From assembly GCF_000264055.1 (NCBI RefSeq), contig NZ_AJXL01000018.1:1-46966 (forward strand): DNA of 46,966 nucleotides, read 5' to 3'. Each line of letters begins with the position of its first letter. Position 1 is the stretch's first letter. Origin of the DNA: Flavobacterium sp. ACAM 123. Lineage in GTDB: Bacteria > Bacteroidota > Bacteroidia > Flavobacteriales > Flavobacteriaceae. Below are positions 1 through 8,305 of the stretch, piece after piece. The notes under the pieces were generated by a model that saw only the letters and a program-made list of their open reading frames with translations, ran no database searches and was not told the DNA's origin. The position numbers and the translations under genes were made by a program.

Positions 1-32
1 GAAAAGAGTAAAAAATAAAAAAAGGGGAACAA

Positions 33-58
33 AAAAACCATCGGTAAGGATGGTTTTT
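33..58. terminator. Rho-independent terminator hairpin
   Basis: A perfect 10-bp stem (33-42 with 49-58) has a six-base loop (GGTAAG), with A-rich and T-rich arms, so it could work in both directions. It probably ends a gene lying left of the window. The rest of 1-283 shows no supported gene. Confidence 0.6.
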
Positions 59-283
59 GGTTAGATGCAGATTGTTTGTATTGTTATGTTGCTAGGAACA
101 GGAAATGATCCCTTTTGATTTTTTTGCGGCAAGTAGCAACGGTATGATTTTTTAGTCATGCATCGTGTCAAGGGATTTTGATGTAATAAAGTAGCTCTGA
201 GGGAGTAATTATTAGCCGATTATACAGCATGACAAAAGCAATGAACATCCATTTGTTAGTTGCTCGTTCAAAGAGACGTTGAT

Positions 284-760
284 CTAAAGTTTAACGAACC
301 ATTTATAATTAATCATAGCCCATCCTTCATAAGTTTCTTTCCTATTTACATAGGGATATTCATGTTTCCAACCGTCAATAAGTAAGCTTCCATCGTCTTT
401 GAGTTCATATGTTTGTACTGGTTCATCTGAGAGATTACTTTGAATAGTTTCAACATTTTCCTTTGTCAATTCACATCTTGGACAGGTGATGATAGTTCCA
501 TCATCAAAATAAGCACGTAGGTCCACATTTGAATAGTGCAAAAACCGTAATTTTCTTATCTTTAGATTTTTCTTGTATTTTTTGTTAACTATTGGAGGTA
601 TTTGTGGATCTACATCGGCTGCTTTTATATCCGAATTGTATTGGGTTGTATCTGCTTTCTCTGTAGGAAGTTCTTGTCCTTGAGGTTGCTGTTCCTTTGA
701 TTTATTATTGCAACTGAAAAGGGTTAAAGAAAGTACAATAATTATTAGTAGTCTTTTCAT
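284..760 (-). CDS. Small lipoprotein of unknown function
   Basis: The 158-residue protein begins with a basic, hydrophobic signal peptide ending in a lipobox (LFSC, Cys about residue 17), followed by a low-complexity, charged linker (NNKSKEQQPQ). It is therefore probably lipidated and anchored in the cell envelope. The mature part has a Cys pair (CPRC) around residues 94-97 and several aromatic residues near the C terminus. I do not recognise a family. It stands alone, transcribed away from the DUF2452 gene. The start is chosen because it gives a complete signal peptide. Confidence 0.75.
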   Translation of the reverse strand: MKRLLIIIVLSLTLFSCNNKSKEQQPQGQELPTEKADTTQYNSDIKAADVDPQIPPIVNKKYKKNLKIRKLRFLHYSNVDLRAYFDDGTIITCPRCELTKENVETIQSNLSDEPVQTYELKDDGSLLIDGWKHEYPYVNRKETYEGWAMINYKWFVKL

Positions 761-1405
761 TTTGTTTTTTTATTTAATCGCATCATGTTTAAAATCACTG
801 TGTTTCGGTTATTGGGTCCGTTAAACGGATCCAATCTATCCAAAATCGAGTATTTTTTAGCCATAAACGAGCTTAATTTAATATTAGGCAAGATATTGAT
901 TATTTAATCAACAACAGCAATAGGTATTCCCTCTTTTAGCGCTATTTCAATTTCTATATCTTAGCACTAATTTGCTTAAGCACTATTTTTTTATACGCCT
1001 CTTGTGTGACAATCCTATTTGGGTAAACTAACAACGCTAAAATGATTTCCATTGGCATACAATGACAGAGAGGTACGGTTACGGTATAGTTAGCCTTTTT
1101 AAAGAAAACGGGAGGTCATTTCTTGTTCTACAGTAATGCTGGTGCGGTTTTTAAGGTAGTACTTAAACTTCTAAATATAGGTCGATAAGGACATCCGATT
1201 GCTTGTGAACTAAATCAATGTCTTTTTTGTGGCTGATGTAATTGGGTTTTAATCAATACATTATTTCTTTAAATAAATTAATTTCCCAAAAGAGAACTGA
1301 TTATTTTTGTTTAACTTTGCTTAATAAATGTTAAACAACTAATTATTTTCTTTTTATTAATAATTTGTGGTAGTCATTTAATAATAAATTTTAAAAGCAA
1401 ATAGC
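761..1405. other. Intergenic region, no intact gene
   Basis: This 645-bp stretch lies between divergent genes. The minus strand between about 900 and 1260 gives short open stretches broken by frequent stops, which could be a decayed gene, but I cannot assign it. The right end holds a candidate promoter for the DUF2452 gene. Confidence 0.4.
1312..1319 (+). promoter_or_regulatory. Candidate Bacteroidota -7 box (TAACTTTG)
   Basis: The octamer matches the Bacteroidota -7 consensus TAnnTTTG exactly and lies 86 bp before the DUF2452 start codon. I see no convincing TTG-type -33 element at the usual spacing, so support is partial. Confidence 0.35.
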
Positions 1406-1804
1406 ATGGAAAGTAAAAAACCAGACAATGTTGTATATTCAGATGACGAAGGATTTAATGCAAGTGTATTGCCATATGGAACTAATGTAGGGGCACCGGT
1501 GATTAGAATGGATGATGTTGTCTCGTGGAAGAGTAGAGGAATTAGCAATGTAAACAAACAGTTTGAAAGTAAGTTTAACGAGCTAAAAATACAGTATCAA
1601 AATCTAATGGAAGAATACGAATGGAATGAATTAGTTTATAATTCGAAATTTTCATTTGAGCCGGTTATTGGCGAAATCTATCATTTATATAGAGACGCTG
1701 CTGGGCTAAACTTTCTTTCGTTGATAGGGCCGCAAGAATGGAATAAAGAACACATAGGTACTTTTAAATTAAATAGCGAAAAAAAATGGATATTATTCAA
1801 TTAA
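1406..1804 (+). CDS. DUF2452 family protein
   Basis: This 132-residue soluble protein resembles the DUF2452 family throughout. The start KPDNVVYSDDEG, the central segment TNVGAPVIRMDDV and the later FEPVIGEIYHLY with a C-terminal WNKEHIGTF are typical of this Bacteroidota family. The length is about full size and no signal peptide or membrane segment is seen. The function of the family is not known to me. A TAnnTTTG box lies upstream. The overlapping frame that starts near its 3' end (1786) is judged non-coding. Confidence 0.8.
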   Translation: MESKKPDNVVYSDDEGFNASVLPYGTNVGAPVIRMDDVVSWKSRGISNVNKQFESKFNELKIQYQNLMEEYEWNELVYNSKFSFEPVIGEIYHLYRDAAGLNFLSLIGPQEWNKEHIGTFKLNSEKKWILFN

Positions 1805-2050
1805 AAAAATGTGGTACGACAGCAAATAATAAGCTGTTAGTTCTAATTATTAAAAGCCAGTTAAATAAAAAAAGCACAAAGTCAGGAATGCAGACCAGTG
1901 CAAAATGTTGCATTTTACAAAGCGCATTTAAAATTGCTGGGAAAGTATTGATTAAAAAATTAGAACGATCTTATAAGTAATGAGCCTGGGTAGTTCTTGT
2001 TTGCGGTTGCTTAGTCAATCTTGTATTGTTATACCAAAAGGGTTTAGGTT

Positions 2051-2135
2051 TTAGTCCAGAGTGTTTTTATTTACTGCTGATGTACTATGAAAATTGTACA
2101 ATATAATTGGATTATATTGAATATACAATTGGTAG
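2051..2135 (+). repeat. Dispersed intergenic repeat, copy 1
   Basis: An ungapped alignment by eye with 36791-36875 shows about three-quarters identity. The common blocks are TTAGTCCA, TGTANTATGAAAA, TAATTGGA and ATTGAATATACAAT. Both copies are in intergenic DNA next to a terminator hairpin, as expected for a short non-coding repeat family. Confidence 0.6.
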
Positions 2136-2211
2136 TACTAAACAAGAAAGAGAGCGACTGTGGTAAGTTCTATGATGGCTCAATGGCTGTGCAAAATTAT
2201 AAATTAAGGAT

Positions 2212-2240
2212 GCCTATAGTCTCAGACTATGGGCTTTTTT
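2212..2240 (+). terminator. Rho-independent terminator
   Basis: A 10-bp stem (2212-2221 with 2225-2234, one G-T wobble) with a TCA loop is followed by a run of seven T. It is a good plus-strand terminator, but no gene directly precedes it, so a small untranslated transcript upstream is possible. Confidence 0.65.
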
Positions 2241-2379
2241 TGTTCTTTAAGTATATGGATTGCGCTTTTTAACAAGAAGAGCTAGTTATACTAAAGAACG
2301 CAGCATATTTAAATTTAAACCGGATTAGTAAATCACTATTGCACACCAAAAGAAGGAGTGCTTATTTCTACTGGTTTCG

Positions 2380-2451
2380 TAGCCCCGCCGAGAATCGAAC
2401 TCGGATCAAAAGTTTAGGAAACTCCCATTCTATCCGTTGAACTACGGGGCT
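2380..2451 (-). tRNA. tRNA-Arg (anticodon CCT)
   Basis: The reverse complement folds as a cloverleaf. The 7-bp acceptor is AGCCCCG with CGGGGCT. The D arm starts GTTC, the anticodon loop is TTCCTAA with CCT at positions 34-36, and the T arm contains TTCGATTC. The discriminator base is A and CCA is not encoded. It decodes AGG. It sits just outside the left boundary of the island, downstream of the displaced tRNA-Asn end, so the two tRNAs were probably neighbours before integration. Confidence 0.92.
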
Positions 2452-2460
2452 AAAACTAAA

Positions 2461-2490
2461 GAAAGCCTTTACATTGCTGTAAAGGCTTTC
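2461..2490. terminator. Terminator hairpin beside the left att site
   Basis: This is a perfect 13-bp stem (2461-2473 with 2478-2490) around a TTGC loop. On the minus strand it directly follows the displaced tRNA-Asn 3' end, so it was probably the original tRNA-Asn terminator. Its loop region, ACATTGCTGT, recurs in the terminator at the right end of the island. Confidence 0.65.
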
Positions 2491-2498
2491 TGGATTTT

Positions 2499-2526
2499 GC
2501 TCCCTCTCTTGGGCTCGAACCAAGGA
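2499..2526 (-). repeat. attL: displaced 3' end of tRNA-Asn
   Basis: These 28 bases are identical to 23552-23579, which form the T arm, 3' acceptor strand and discriminator of tRNA-Asn(GTT) plus one base. Identity stops at both ends (T/A at 2498, G/C at 2527). A second partial tRNA 3' end at the far side of an integrase-bearing segment is the classic signature of tRNA-targeted integration. Confidence 0.92.
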
Positions 2527-2609
2527 GTGTGACTAGCAGTTAAATCAATACTTTACGTTATTTTACTTTTTTATGTTACCGAATTGTATGCCTTTTTTAA
2601 TATTTTTCC

Positions 2610-2617
2610 TATCTTTA
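2610..2617 (+). promoter_or_regulatory. Candidate -7 box for the desulfurase/helicase operon
   Basis: TATCTTTA matches TAnnTTTG in all but the last base and lies 52 bp before the first gene of the plus-strand operon. A TTG is present about 23 bp further upstream, somewhat longer than the usual Bacteroidota spacing. Confidence 0.3.
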
Positions 2618-2668
2618 AAATTTAATTTTTACTTACTAAAAATAAATTTACAATATTTTTAATAATAT

Positions 2669-3715
2669 ATGATTACTTATCTAGATACTGCTTCTACAAC
2701 TAAAGTAGATGAAAGGGTTTTAAATGAAATGACGCCTTATTTTACTGAAATATTTGGTAATGCTTCTAGCAACCATGATTTTGGTAAAAAAGCTAAAAAT
2801 GCAATTGATCTTTCCAGAAAACAAGTAGCAAAATTGATTAACTCGAATGAAAATGATATAATTTTTACTTCAGGAGCGACAGAATCGATTAATATGGCAT
2901 TAAAAGGGTTTGTTGATGCAAATTATTCTAAAGGGAATCATATCATTACTGTAAAAACTGAACACAAAGCAGTTCTTGCAACATGTAATTATTTAGAGGA
3001 ACGTGGTGTTGAAGTTACTTACCTTGATGTTAATAAAAACGGTTTACTTTCATTAGAGGAACTAAAAAAAGCTTTAAGACCTAATACATTATTGATATGT
3101 GTCATGCTTGTTAATAATGAGACTGGAGTAATACAACCAATAGATGATATTGTTGCAGTTGCTAAAGAAAATAATATTACTTTTTTCTGTGATGCCACTC
3201 AAGCAATTGGTAAAATATCTGTTGACGTTAATAAAAACAATATTGATATGTTGTGTTTTAGTGGTCATAAATTAAATGGACCAAAAGGAATCGGAGTGCT
3301 TTATAAAAAAAAGGAAATACAGTTAACCCCATTAATACACGGCGGAGGGCAAGAAAACGGCCTACGATCAGGAACCTATAACACTCCCTTAATTGTGGGT
3401 TTAGGAAAAGCGTGCGAATTAGCTACAGTTGAATTTGAGGAAAAGATTAATGACATACTTAAAGCTAGAAATGAATTTGAAAATGCAATTGAAGAAAAGC
3501 AGATTGGACTAGTTTGTTTTAAGGAAACCAATCGTGTACCGCATATTTCATGTATCAAATTAAACAATGAGGATGCTGAAAAGTTTCTTTTAATGAATAG
3601 TGATGTCTTTATTGCATCAAATGGTTCTGCTTGCAATACAGCACTAATCGAAGTCTCTCACGTCTACAAAGAAATATTCGATGAGCCTAACAAAATAATT
3701 AGAATTAGTTTTTAA
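2669..3715 (+). CDS. sspA: Cysteine desulfurase, SspA/DndA-type
   Basis: This PLP-dependent class V aminotransferase-fold enzyme would strip sulfur from cysteine and pass it on as a persulfide. Visible features are TSGATESIN at residues 68-76, the cofactor His/Asp region (TEH at 97-99, DATQ at 175-178), the PLP lysine in SGHKLNGPKG (K201) and the catalytic Cys in NGSAC (C322). At 348 residues it stops right after RISF and lacks the usual C-terminal helix of about 30 residues. Its stop codon overlaps the next ATG by one base, so it is translationally coupled to the helicase. Placement in a DNA-sulfur cassette argues for SspA rather than housekeeping IscS/NifS. Confidence 0.85.
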   Translation: MITYLDTASTTKVDERVLNEMTPYFTEIFGNASSNHDFGKKAKNAIDLSRKQVAKLINSNENDIIFTSGATESINMALKGFVDANYSKGNHIITVKTEHKAVLATCNYLEERGVEVTYLDVNKNGLLSLEELKKALRPNTLLICVMLVNNETGVIQPIDDIVAVAKENNITFFCDATQAIGKISVDVNKNNIDMLCFSGHKLNGPKGIGVLYKKKEIQLTPLIHGGGQENGLRSGTYNTPLIVGLGKACELATVEFEEKINDILKARNEFENAIEEKQIGLVCFKETNRVPHISCIKLNNEDAEKFLLMNSDVFIASNGSACNTALIEVSHVYKEIFDEPNKIIRISF

Positions 3716-5332
3716 TGGAAATACAATTAGAAAAGATAATATCAAGACTTGATATTGAAGCATACCAAGATATATTAGGTAAAGAAGTTATAGGCACATT
3801 AGGTCTATTGGGTGCGAATTATTTATATGACGAAGGCCTATACAAAATTTTAAAAAATACGTTTTCAAACGAAGAATTATTAAAAAAAAGTACTTCACGG
3901 AATTATTTTATTGACGCATTAAGAAAGGAAGAGATAGAGATACTTAAACAAAATCTTAATTTGGACATCAACGATAATTATTGGAATCAAGTAAAGAGTA
4001 TTGATTTCAAAGGCGAAAACTTATCTATATTATTTGATTTTTTTGGAGAAAACCTATCTATAGATAGTGAAATACTGTGGATTCAAGAAGCAAATATTTT
4101 ACCTAGATACCCATTATACCCTTACCAAAGAGAGGTTTTAAAAAAAATCAAGAATGTTCTTTCAACTAGAAAAAAATAGAGTTTTATTGCATATGCCTAC
4201 CGGTTCAGGAAAAACCAGAACTTCTATCAATTACATATGCAACCATTTTATAGAAAACGATAATTCAAATGTCGTATGGTTTGCGAATACTGTTGAATTG
4301 TTAGAGCAAGCCTACAGCGAATTTGTAAAAGCATGGGTTAATCTTGGTAATAGAGAAATTAAAGTTGTAAAATATTGGGGGAAATCAACAATTGACTTAT
4401 CAAAATTAAAAGGTTGTTTCATTGTCGCTGGATTAGACAAAACATATAATGCCCTTCTAAAAGATGTCGGTAAAATGAGTGATTTTTCAAATAATTGTTC
4501 ACTTGTAATAATGGACGAAGCTCATCAAGCAGTTGCGCCAACTTACTCATTATTAATTAATGCAATGCTAATTGTTAATAATGCATCATTAATTGGATTA
4601 TCCGCAACTCCAGGCAGAACTTGGAATGATCCCGAAGAGGATTTAAAATTAGCTAATTTTTTCTTTAAGCAAAAAGCTAAAATTATTATAGAAGGATATG
4701 AGAACCCTGTCGATTATCTTATAGAAAAAAAATATTTAGCGCGAACAATTAATACCCCACTTCTTCATAAGTCTGGGATTCATTTAACGACTCAAGACTT
4801 AAACTATCTCAAAGTTAATTATGTGTTATCAAACGATATTCTGAAAAGAATATCATTGGACAGATTGAGGAATTTAGCTATCATAACTAAAATAAAGCTA
4901 TTAGTAAAAACACATCAAAGAATTATTCTTTTTGCAATTACTAAATCACATGCTATTGTTTTGAACAGTTTACTTACAGCAATTGACATACAATCGAGTG
5001 TCGTAACATCCGACACTATGCCTAATGAAAGGACTAAAATTATTGATAATTTTAAAGTTTCAAGAAAAGATAATCCTGAATCTTTAATTCTATGTAATTA
5101 TGGCATATTAACAACGGGATTTGATGCTCCTGAAACCAGCTGTGCTGTTATTGCTAGACCAACTGATTCTTTAGTATTATATAGTCAAATGGTTGGTAGA
5201 GCAATCAGAGGTGAAGAATCAGGAGGAAATCAAGAAGCAGAGATTGTGACAGTTATTGATGAAGATTTGCCAGGATTTGGCAATGTAGCCGATGCTTTTA
5301 CTAATTGGGACGATGTTTGGGAAGAAATTTAA
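3715..5332 (+). CDS. SF2 DEAH-box helicase, split by a frameshift (SspF-like position)
   Basis: Two frames form one helicase. Frame one (3715-4179, 154 residues) ends with the motif that precedes motif I (YPYQREVL). Frame two (from 4154) carries Walker A MPTGSGKT, DEAH, SAT (LIGLSATPGR), the motif V region TTGFDAPE and motif VI QMVGRAIRG. The frames meet at a run of seven A (4170-4176). Removing one A joins STRK to NRVLLHMP and gives about 538 residues, with an N-terminal domain of roughly 125 residues ahead of the motor. By content and order it would be the helicase of an SspFGH-type module. Whether the frameshift is real, programmed or a sequencing error cannot be told here. Confidence 0.82.
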
Positions 5333-5356
5333 ATAATGATAAAAAAATAAAAAAAT

Positions 5357-7192
5357 ATGAGTAATTCTATAGTACCTGTAAATTTAGTAGTCAAATCGAT
5401 GCGTGATAATGGCTATAAAAACACCGCATATGCCATTGCAGAATTGATTGATAATTCAATCCAATTTGGAGCAAAAAAAGTTGATTTAATCTGCTTGGAA
5501 AAAGATATATTATTAGGCTCTAGAAATGTTTCTAGAATCCACGAAATAGCTGTACTTGACAATGGTGATGGGATGGATAAAGACACTCTTAGAAAAGCGC
5601 TTCAATTTGGGAATGGTACAAATTTAGATAAAAGCTCTCAAACACATATTGGAAAATTTGGAATGGGACTTCCCTCATCTTCAATTTCTCAAGCTTTAAG
5701 AGTTGATGTTTGGACTTGGCAAAATGACAGCAAAAAAGCCTTTTATTCATATCTCGACGTTAACGAAATAATTAATGGTGTATTGACTGAAGTACCTGAA
5801 CCTATTGACATGGAAGTTCCGTCAAAATGGTCTAAGATAAGCGGTGAATTTGGAGATTCAGGAACTTTGGTGGTATGGTCTCAATTAGATAGATGTCTTT
5901 GGAGAACTGGAAAAACTATAATTGATCATTCTGAATTTATTGTTGGTAGAATGTATCGCAAATTTATAAATTCTGGAAAATGCATTATTAATGCTATTGT
6001 AGTAAATGACAATAATTATACAAAACCAGAAATACACAAAGCTTTCTTAGCAAATGACCCTCTGTACTTAATGCAAAACACTAGTGTTTCACAAGTATTA
6101 AAAGAATTAAATCTAAACGATCCTATGTTTGTAAAACATGGTGGAGATGACGGATATCAAAAATCCTATACCATAAATTTAGATGGTGAAAAGCATAATG
6201 TTTTTGTTAGATATTCTATTGCTACTGAACAAACAAGAAGAGGGATTAATGCTGGTTCAAATAAACATGGAAGTCATGCTAGGGAAAATGTTGGAGTATC
6301 AGTTATAAGAGCTGGGAGAGAATTAGAATTAGATACAAGTTGGACTAATAGATATGATTCAAGAGAAAGATGGTGGGGAGTTGAAATCGATTTTCCACCA
6401 GCTTTAGATGATGTTTTTGGAGTAACCAATAATAAACAATATGCAAATAATTTTAAAGAGTTAGGTAGCTTAGATATTGAAAACTTAGTAAAAGAAAGAG
6501 GGCAAACTATATCAGAATTTAAGCAAGAGCTAATAGATGATAATGACCCTAAAGTTCATTTGATTGAAATCGCTGTAGACATAAAAAATCAAATAAAATC
6601 CCTTAGAGGCATTTTAGTAGCTCAAGCATCAAGATTAGAGAAAGCTGATAAAACTACAAGACATGAGCAGACAGAAAATGAGGCGGAAAAACACGCTACT
6701 GAAGTAACAGAGCATAGAAAAGAAGAAGGTTATACCGGTGAAAGTGAAACTAAAGCTGAAGGTAAGAGTGAAAATGAAAAATTAGAAGAAATTTTATCCG
6801 AATTAGTTGGTGATGATGTTCCTGAGGCTAAAGAATATGCTGATGAAATTCACAACTCAAAAATACTATATCAATTCGTTAATGCTAATTTAGAGTCAAG
6901 AGCTTTTTTCTCTGTAAGTCCAGTTGGAGGTAAAATAATTATTAAATTAAATACTAACCATCCAGCCTATCAACAATTTGTAGAAATTTTGAATGATGAT
7001 GTTGAAGTAGATTCAGAAAAAGAAGATTTAATTCGAAGACTTCGTTTAGCAAAAGATGGAATGAAACTATTACTGATGGCTTGGGCAAGATATGAAGATG
7101 AACAACCAGATGGTAAATTAAAAGAAAGTGTAAAAGACGCTAGAATGGATTGGGGGAAAATGGCAGCAGAATTTATGCGTATAGATGATTAA
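5357..7192 (+). CDS. MORC-like GHKL ATPase (SspG-like position)
   Basis: The 611-residue protein starts with a GHKL ATPase fold: N box AIAELIDNS (E29, N33), G1 box DNGDGMD (68-74) and G2 box GKFGMGLP (99-106). Segments such as GVSVIRAGRELEL and WWGVEIDFPP fit the S5-like half seen in MORC/Hsp90-like proteins. A charged Glu/Lys-rich linker (about residues 425-480) leads to a C-terminal alpha/beta region. Prokaryotic MORC and paraMORC ATPases occur in restriction-type loci with SF2 helicases and nucleases (Iyer, Abhiman and Aravind, 2008), exactly the context here. It likely couples ATP-driven clamping on DNA to cleavage. It starts 24 bp after the helicase stop. Confidence 0.8.
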   Translation: MSNSIVPVNLVVKSMRDNGYKNTAYAIAELIDNSIQFGAKKVDLICLEKDILLGSRNVSRIHEIAVLDNGDGMDKDTLRKALQFGNGTNLDKSSQTHIGKFGMGLPSSSISQALRVDVWTWQNDSKKAFYSYLDVNEIINGVLTEVPEPIDMEVPSKWSKISGEFGDSGTLVVWSQLDRCLWRTGKTIIDHSEFIVGRMYRKFINSGKCIINAIVVNDNNYTKPEIHKAFLANDPLYLMQNTSVSQVLKELNLNDPMFVKHGGDDGYQKSYTINLDGEKHNVFVRYSIATEQTRRGINAGSNKHGSHARENVGVSVIRAGRELELDTSWTNRYDSRERWWGVEIDFPPALDDVFGVTNNKQYANNFKELGSLDIENLVKERGQTISEFKQELIDDNDPKVHLIEIAVDIKNQIKSLRGILVAQASRLEKADKTTRHEQTENEAEKHATEVTEHRKEEGYTGESETKAEGKSENEKLEEILSELVGDDVPEAKEYADEIHNSKILYQFVNANLESRAFFSVSPVGGKIIIKLNTNHPAYQQFVEILNDDVEVDSEKEDLIRRLRLAKDGMKLLLMAWARYEDEQPDGKLKESVKDARMDWGKMAAEFMRIDD

Positions 7193-7203
7193 ATAATAAA
7201 TAA

Positions 7204-8157
7204 ATGTTACACAAAAGCGGTATAAATCTATTTTCTAGTACATCTGATTTTTTTAATAACGAAGAATTAGTAATTCTTTTTTCTGCCTATATCAAAACGG
7301 ATATTATTAAGCAATTAAATTCAAATCATAATATCAAACAGATTATTGTGCGTTGGGAAATTGAGGATTTAGTAAAGGGAGTTTCAGATATAGATTTATA
7401 TCTCTATTGTAAAGACAATAATATTCAATTATTTAGGAATACTCGAATACATTTAAAAACAGCCTGGAATTTTGATTGTAAAATTTTATTTGGTTCAGCT
7501 AACTATACCAACAGAGGGGTAGGAGAATCAAATAATTACAACTATGAACTATCTGGTACTAATGAAAATATTTCTTTTAGTGACAAAATCTATTTGAATA
7601 CTATAATTAAATCTAGTAGAATAGTAGATGATAATTATTATAATCAACTCAAAAAAATAGTTGATTCTGTTGAGAAAACTCCAAAAAACGTTTATCCAGA
7701 ACTTGAAGAAAATATAATTGAAACTAACTCTTTTTTATTATCCGAATTACCTATGAGTTTATCGCCTGACGACTTATATGATGTTGCCATTCGTTCGGAA
7801 GATTATGATAGTCTAAACCATAACTGTGCTGCTCATGATATTGCTTTATATCAAATAGATGTTTTTCAAGATTACTCTTCTTTTAAACTTCAGCTGAAAG
7901 ATAATTTTAACTTTCACCCATTTATATTAGCATTGAAAGATCACATAAAGGCACAAAGTTCTAAATCTTTAAATTATGGTCGTATTGTGCAGTGGATTAG
8001 AGAAAATACTACAACAGTTCCTACCCCTAGAAGTTGGGAAATAAAAGAACAGCAGATTGTAAATATTCTATATACATGGATTTGTTGCTTAGATGAAGAA
8101 TATACTTGGGATGTTCCAGGAAATAGAAGTGAAGTGATTTATTATTATGGAAAATAA
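7204..8157 (+). CDS. Phospholipase D-like (HKD) nuclease candidate (SspH-like position)
   Basis: The 317-residue protein has a PLD-type active-site segment near residues 89-110: HLK, then an acidic residue, then LFGSANYTNRG, with GSAN spaced from the His as in the PLDc_2 family. The Asp sits one position later than in the canonical HxKxxxxD, and only one HKD motif is evident, as in single-motif nucleases that dimerise. The C-terminal half is predicted alpha-helical and unrecognised. It follows the GHKL gene by 11 bp and overlaps the tiny HTH gene. The helicase/GHKL/HKD trio suggests the DNA-damaging arm of the defence system. Confidence 0.7.
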   Translation: MLHKSGINLFSSTSDFFNNEELVILFSAYIKTDIIKQLNSNHNIKQIIVRWEIEDLVKGVSDIDLYLYCKDNNIQLFRNTRIHLKTAWNFDCKILFGSANYTNRGVGESNNYNYELSGTNENISFSDKIYLNTIIKSSRIVDDNYYNQLKKIVDSVEKTPKNVYPELEENIIETNSFLLSELPMSLSPDDLYDVAIRSEDYDSLNHNCAAHDIALYQIDVFQDYSSFKLQLKDNFNFHPFILALKDHIKAQSSKSLNYGRIVQWIRENTTTVPTPRSWEIKEQQIVNILYTWICCLDEEYTWDVPGNRSEVIYYYGK

Positions 8158-8305
8158 AAAAGGGGGTTTTAATTGGCTGACATCTAAAGAAACAAAATCC
8201 CTTTTAAAAATAAGTGATTGCAAATTAATGCACTTACGTTTAAAAGGGGAAATTGAGTTTAAAAAAGAAGGTAAATCTTTTTTGTATAACATAAAATCTA
8301 AATAA
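8147..8305 (+). CDS. Tiny MerR/excisionase-type helix-turn-helix protein (52 aa)
   Basis: The start codon at 8147 overlaps the end of the HKD gene by 11 bp. The product (MENKKGGFNWLTSKETKSLL...) has the layout of the HTH_17 excisionase-like fold: LTSKETKSLLKIS for the first helices, then DCKLMHLRLKGEI and a short strand. This pattern (LT-x-xE-x-x-x-LL, then x-LRxKGxI) is common in Bacteroidota HTH_17 proteins. It could regulate the cassette or assist excision. Its 3' end overlaps the convergent PAPS-reductase gene by 8 bp. Confidence 0.6.
   Translation: MENKKGGFNWLTSKETKSLLKISDCKLMHLRLKGEIEFKKEGKSFLYNIKSK

Larger units (their letters stand above)
1805..2379. other. Intergenic region with dispersed repeat and terminator
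   Basis: This 575-bp stretch has no convincing gene. It contains a copy of an intergenic repeat (2051-2135) shared with 36791-36875 and a terminator hairpin (2212-2240). Two short open frames (1786-1980 and 2087-2272) have no recognisable sequence and are treated as chance. Confidence 0.5.

Noticed and set aside
1786..2272. Two short frames (1786-1980, 2087-2272)
   Set aside because: Repeat-rich, low-complexity, no start context; the second overlaps the dispersed repeat and the terminator.
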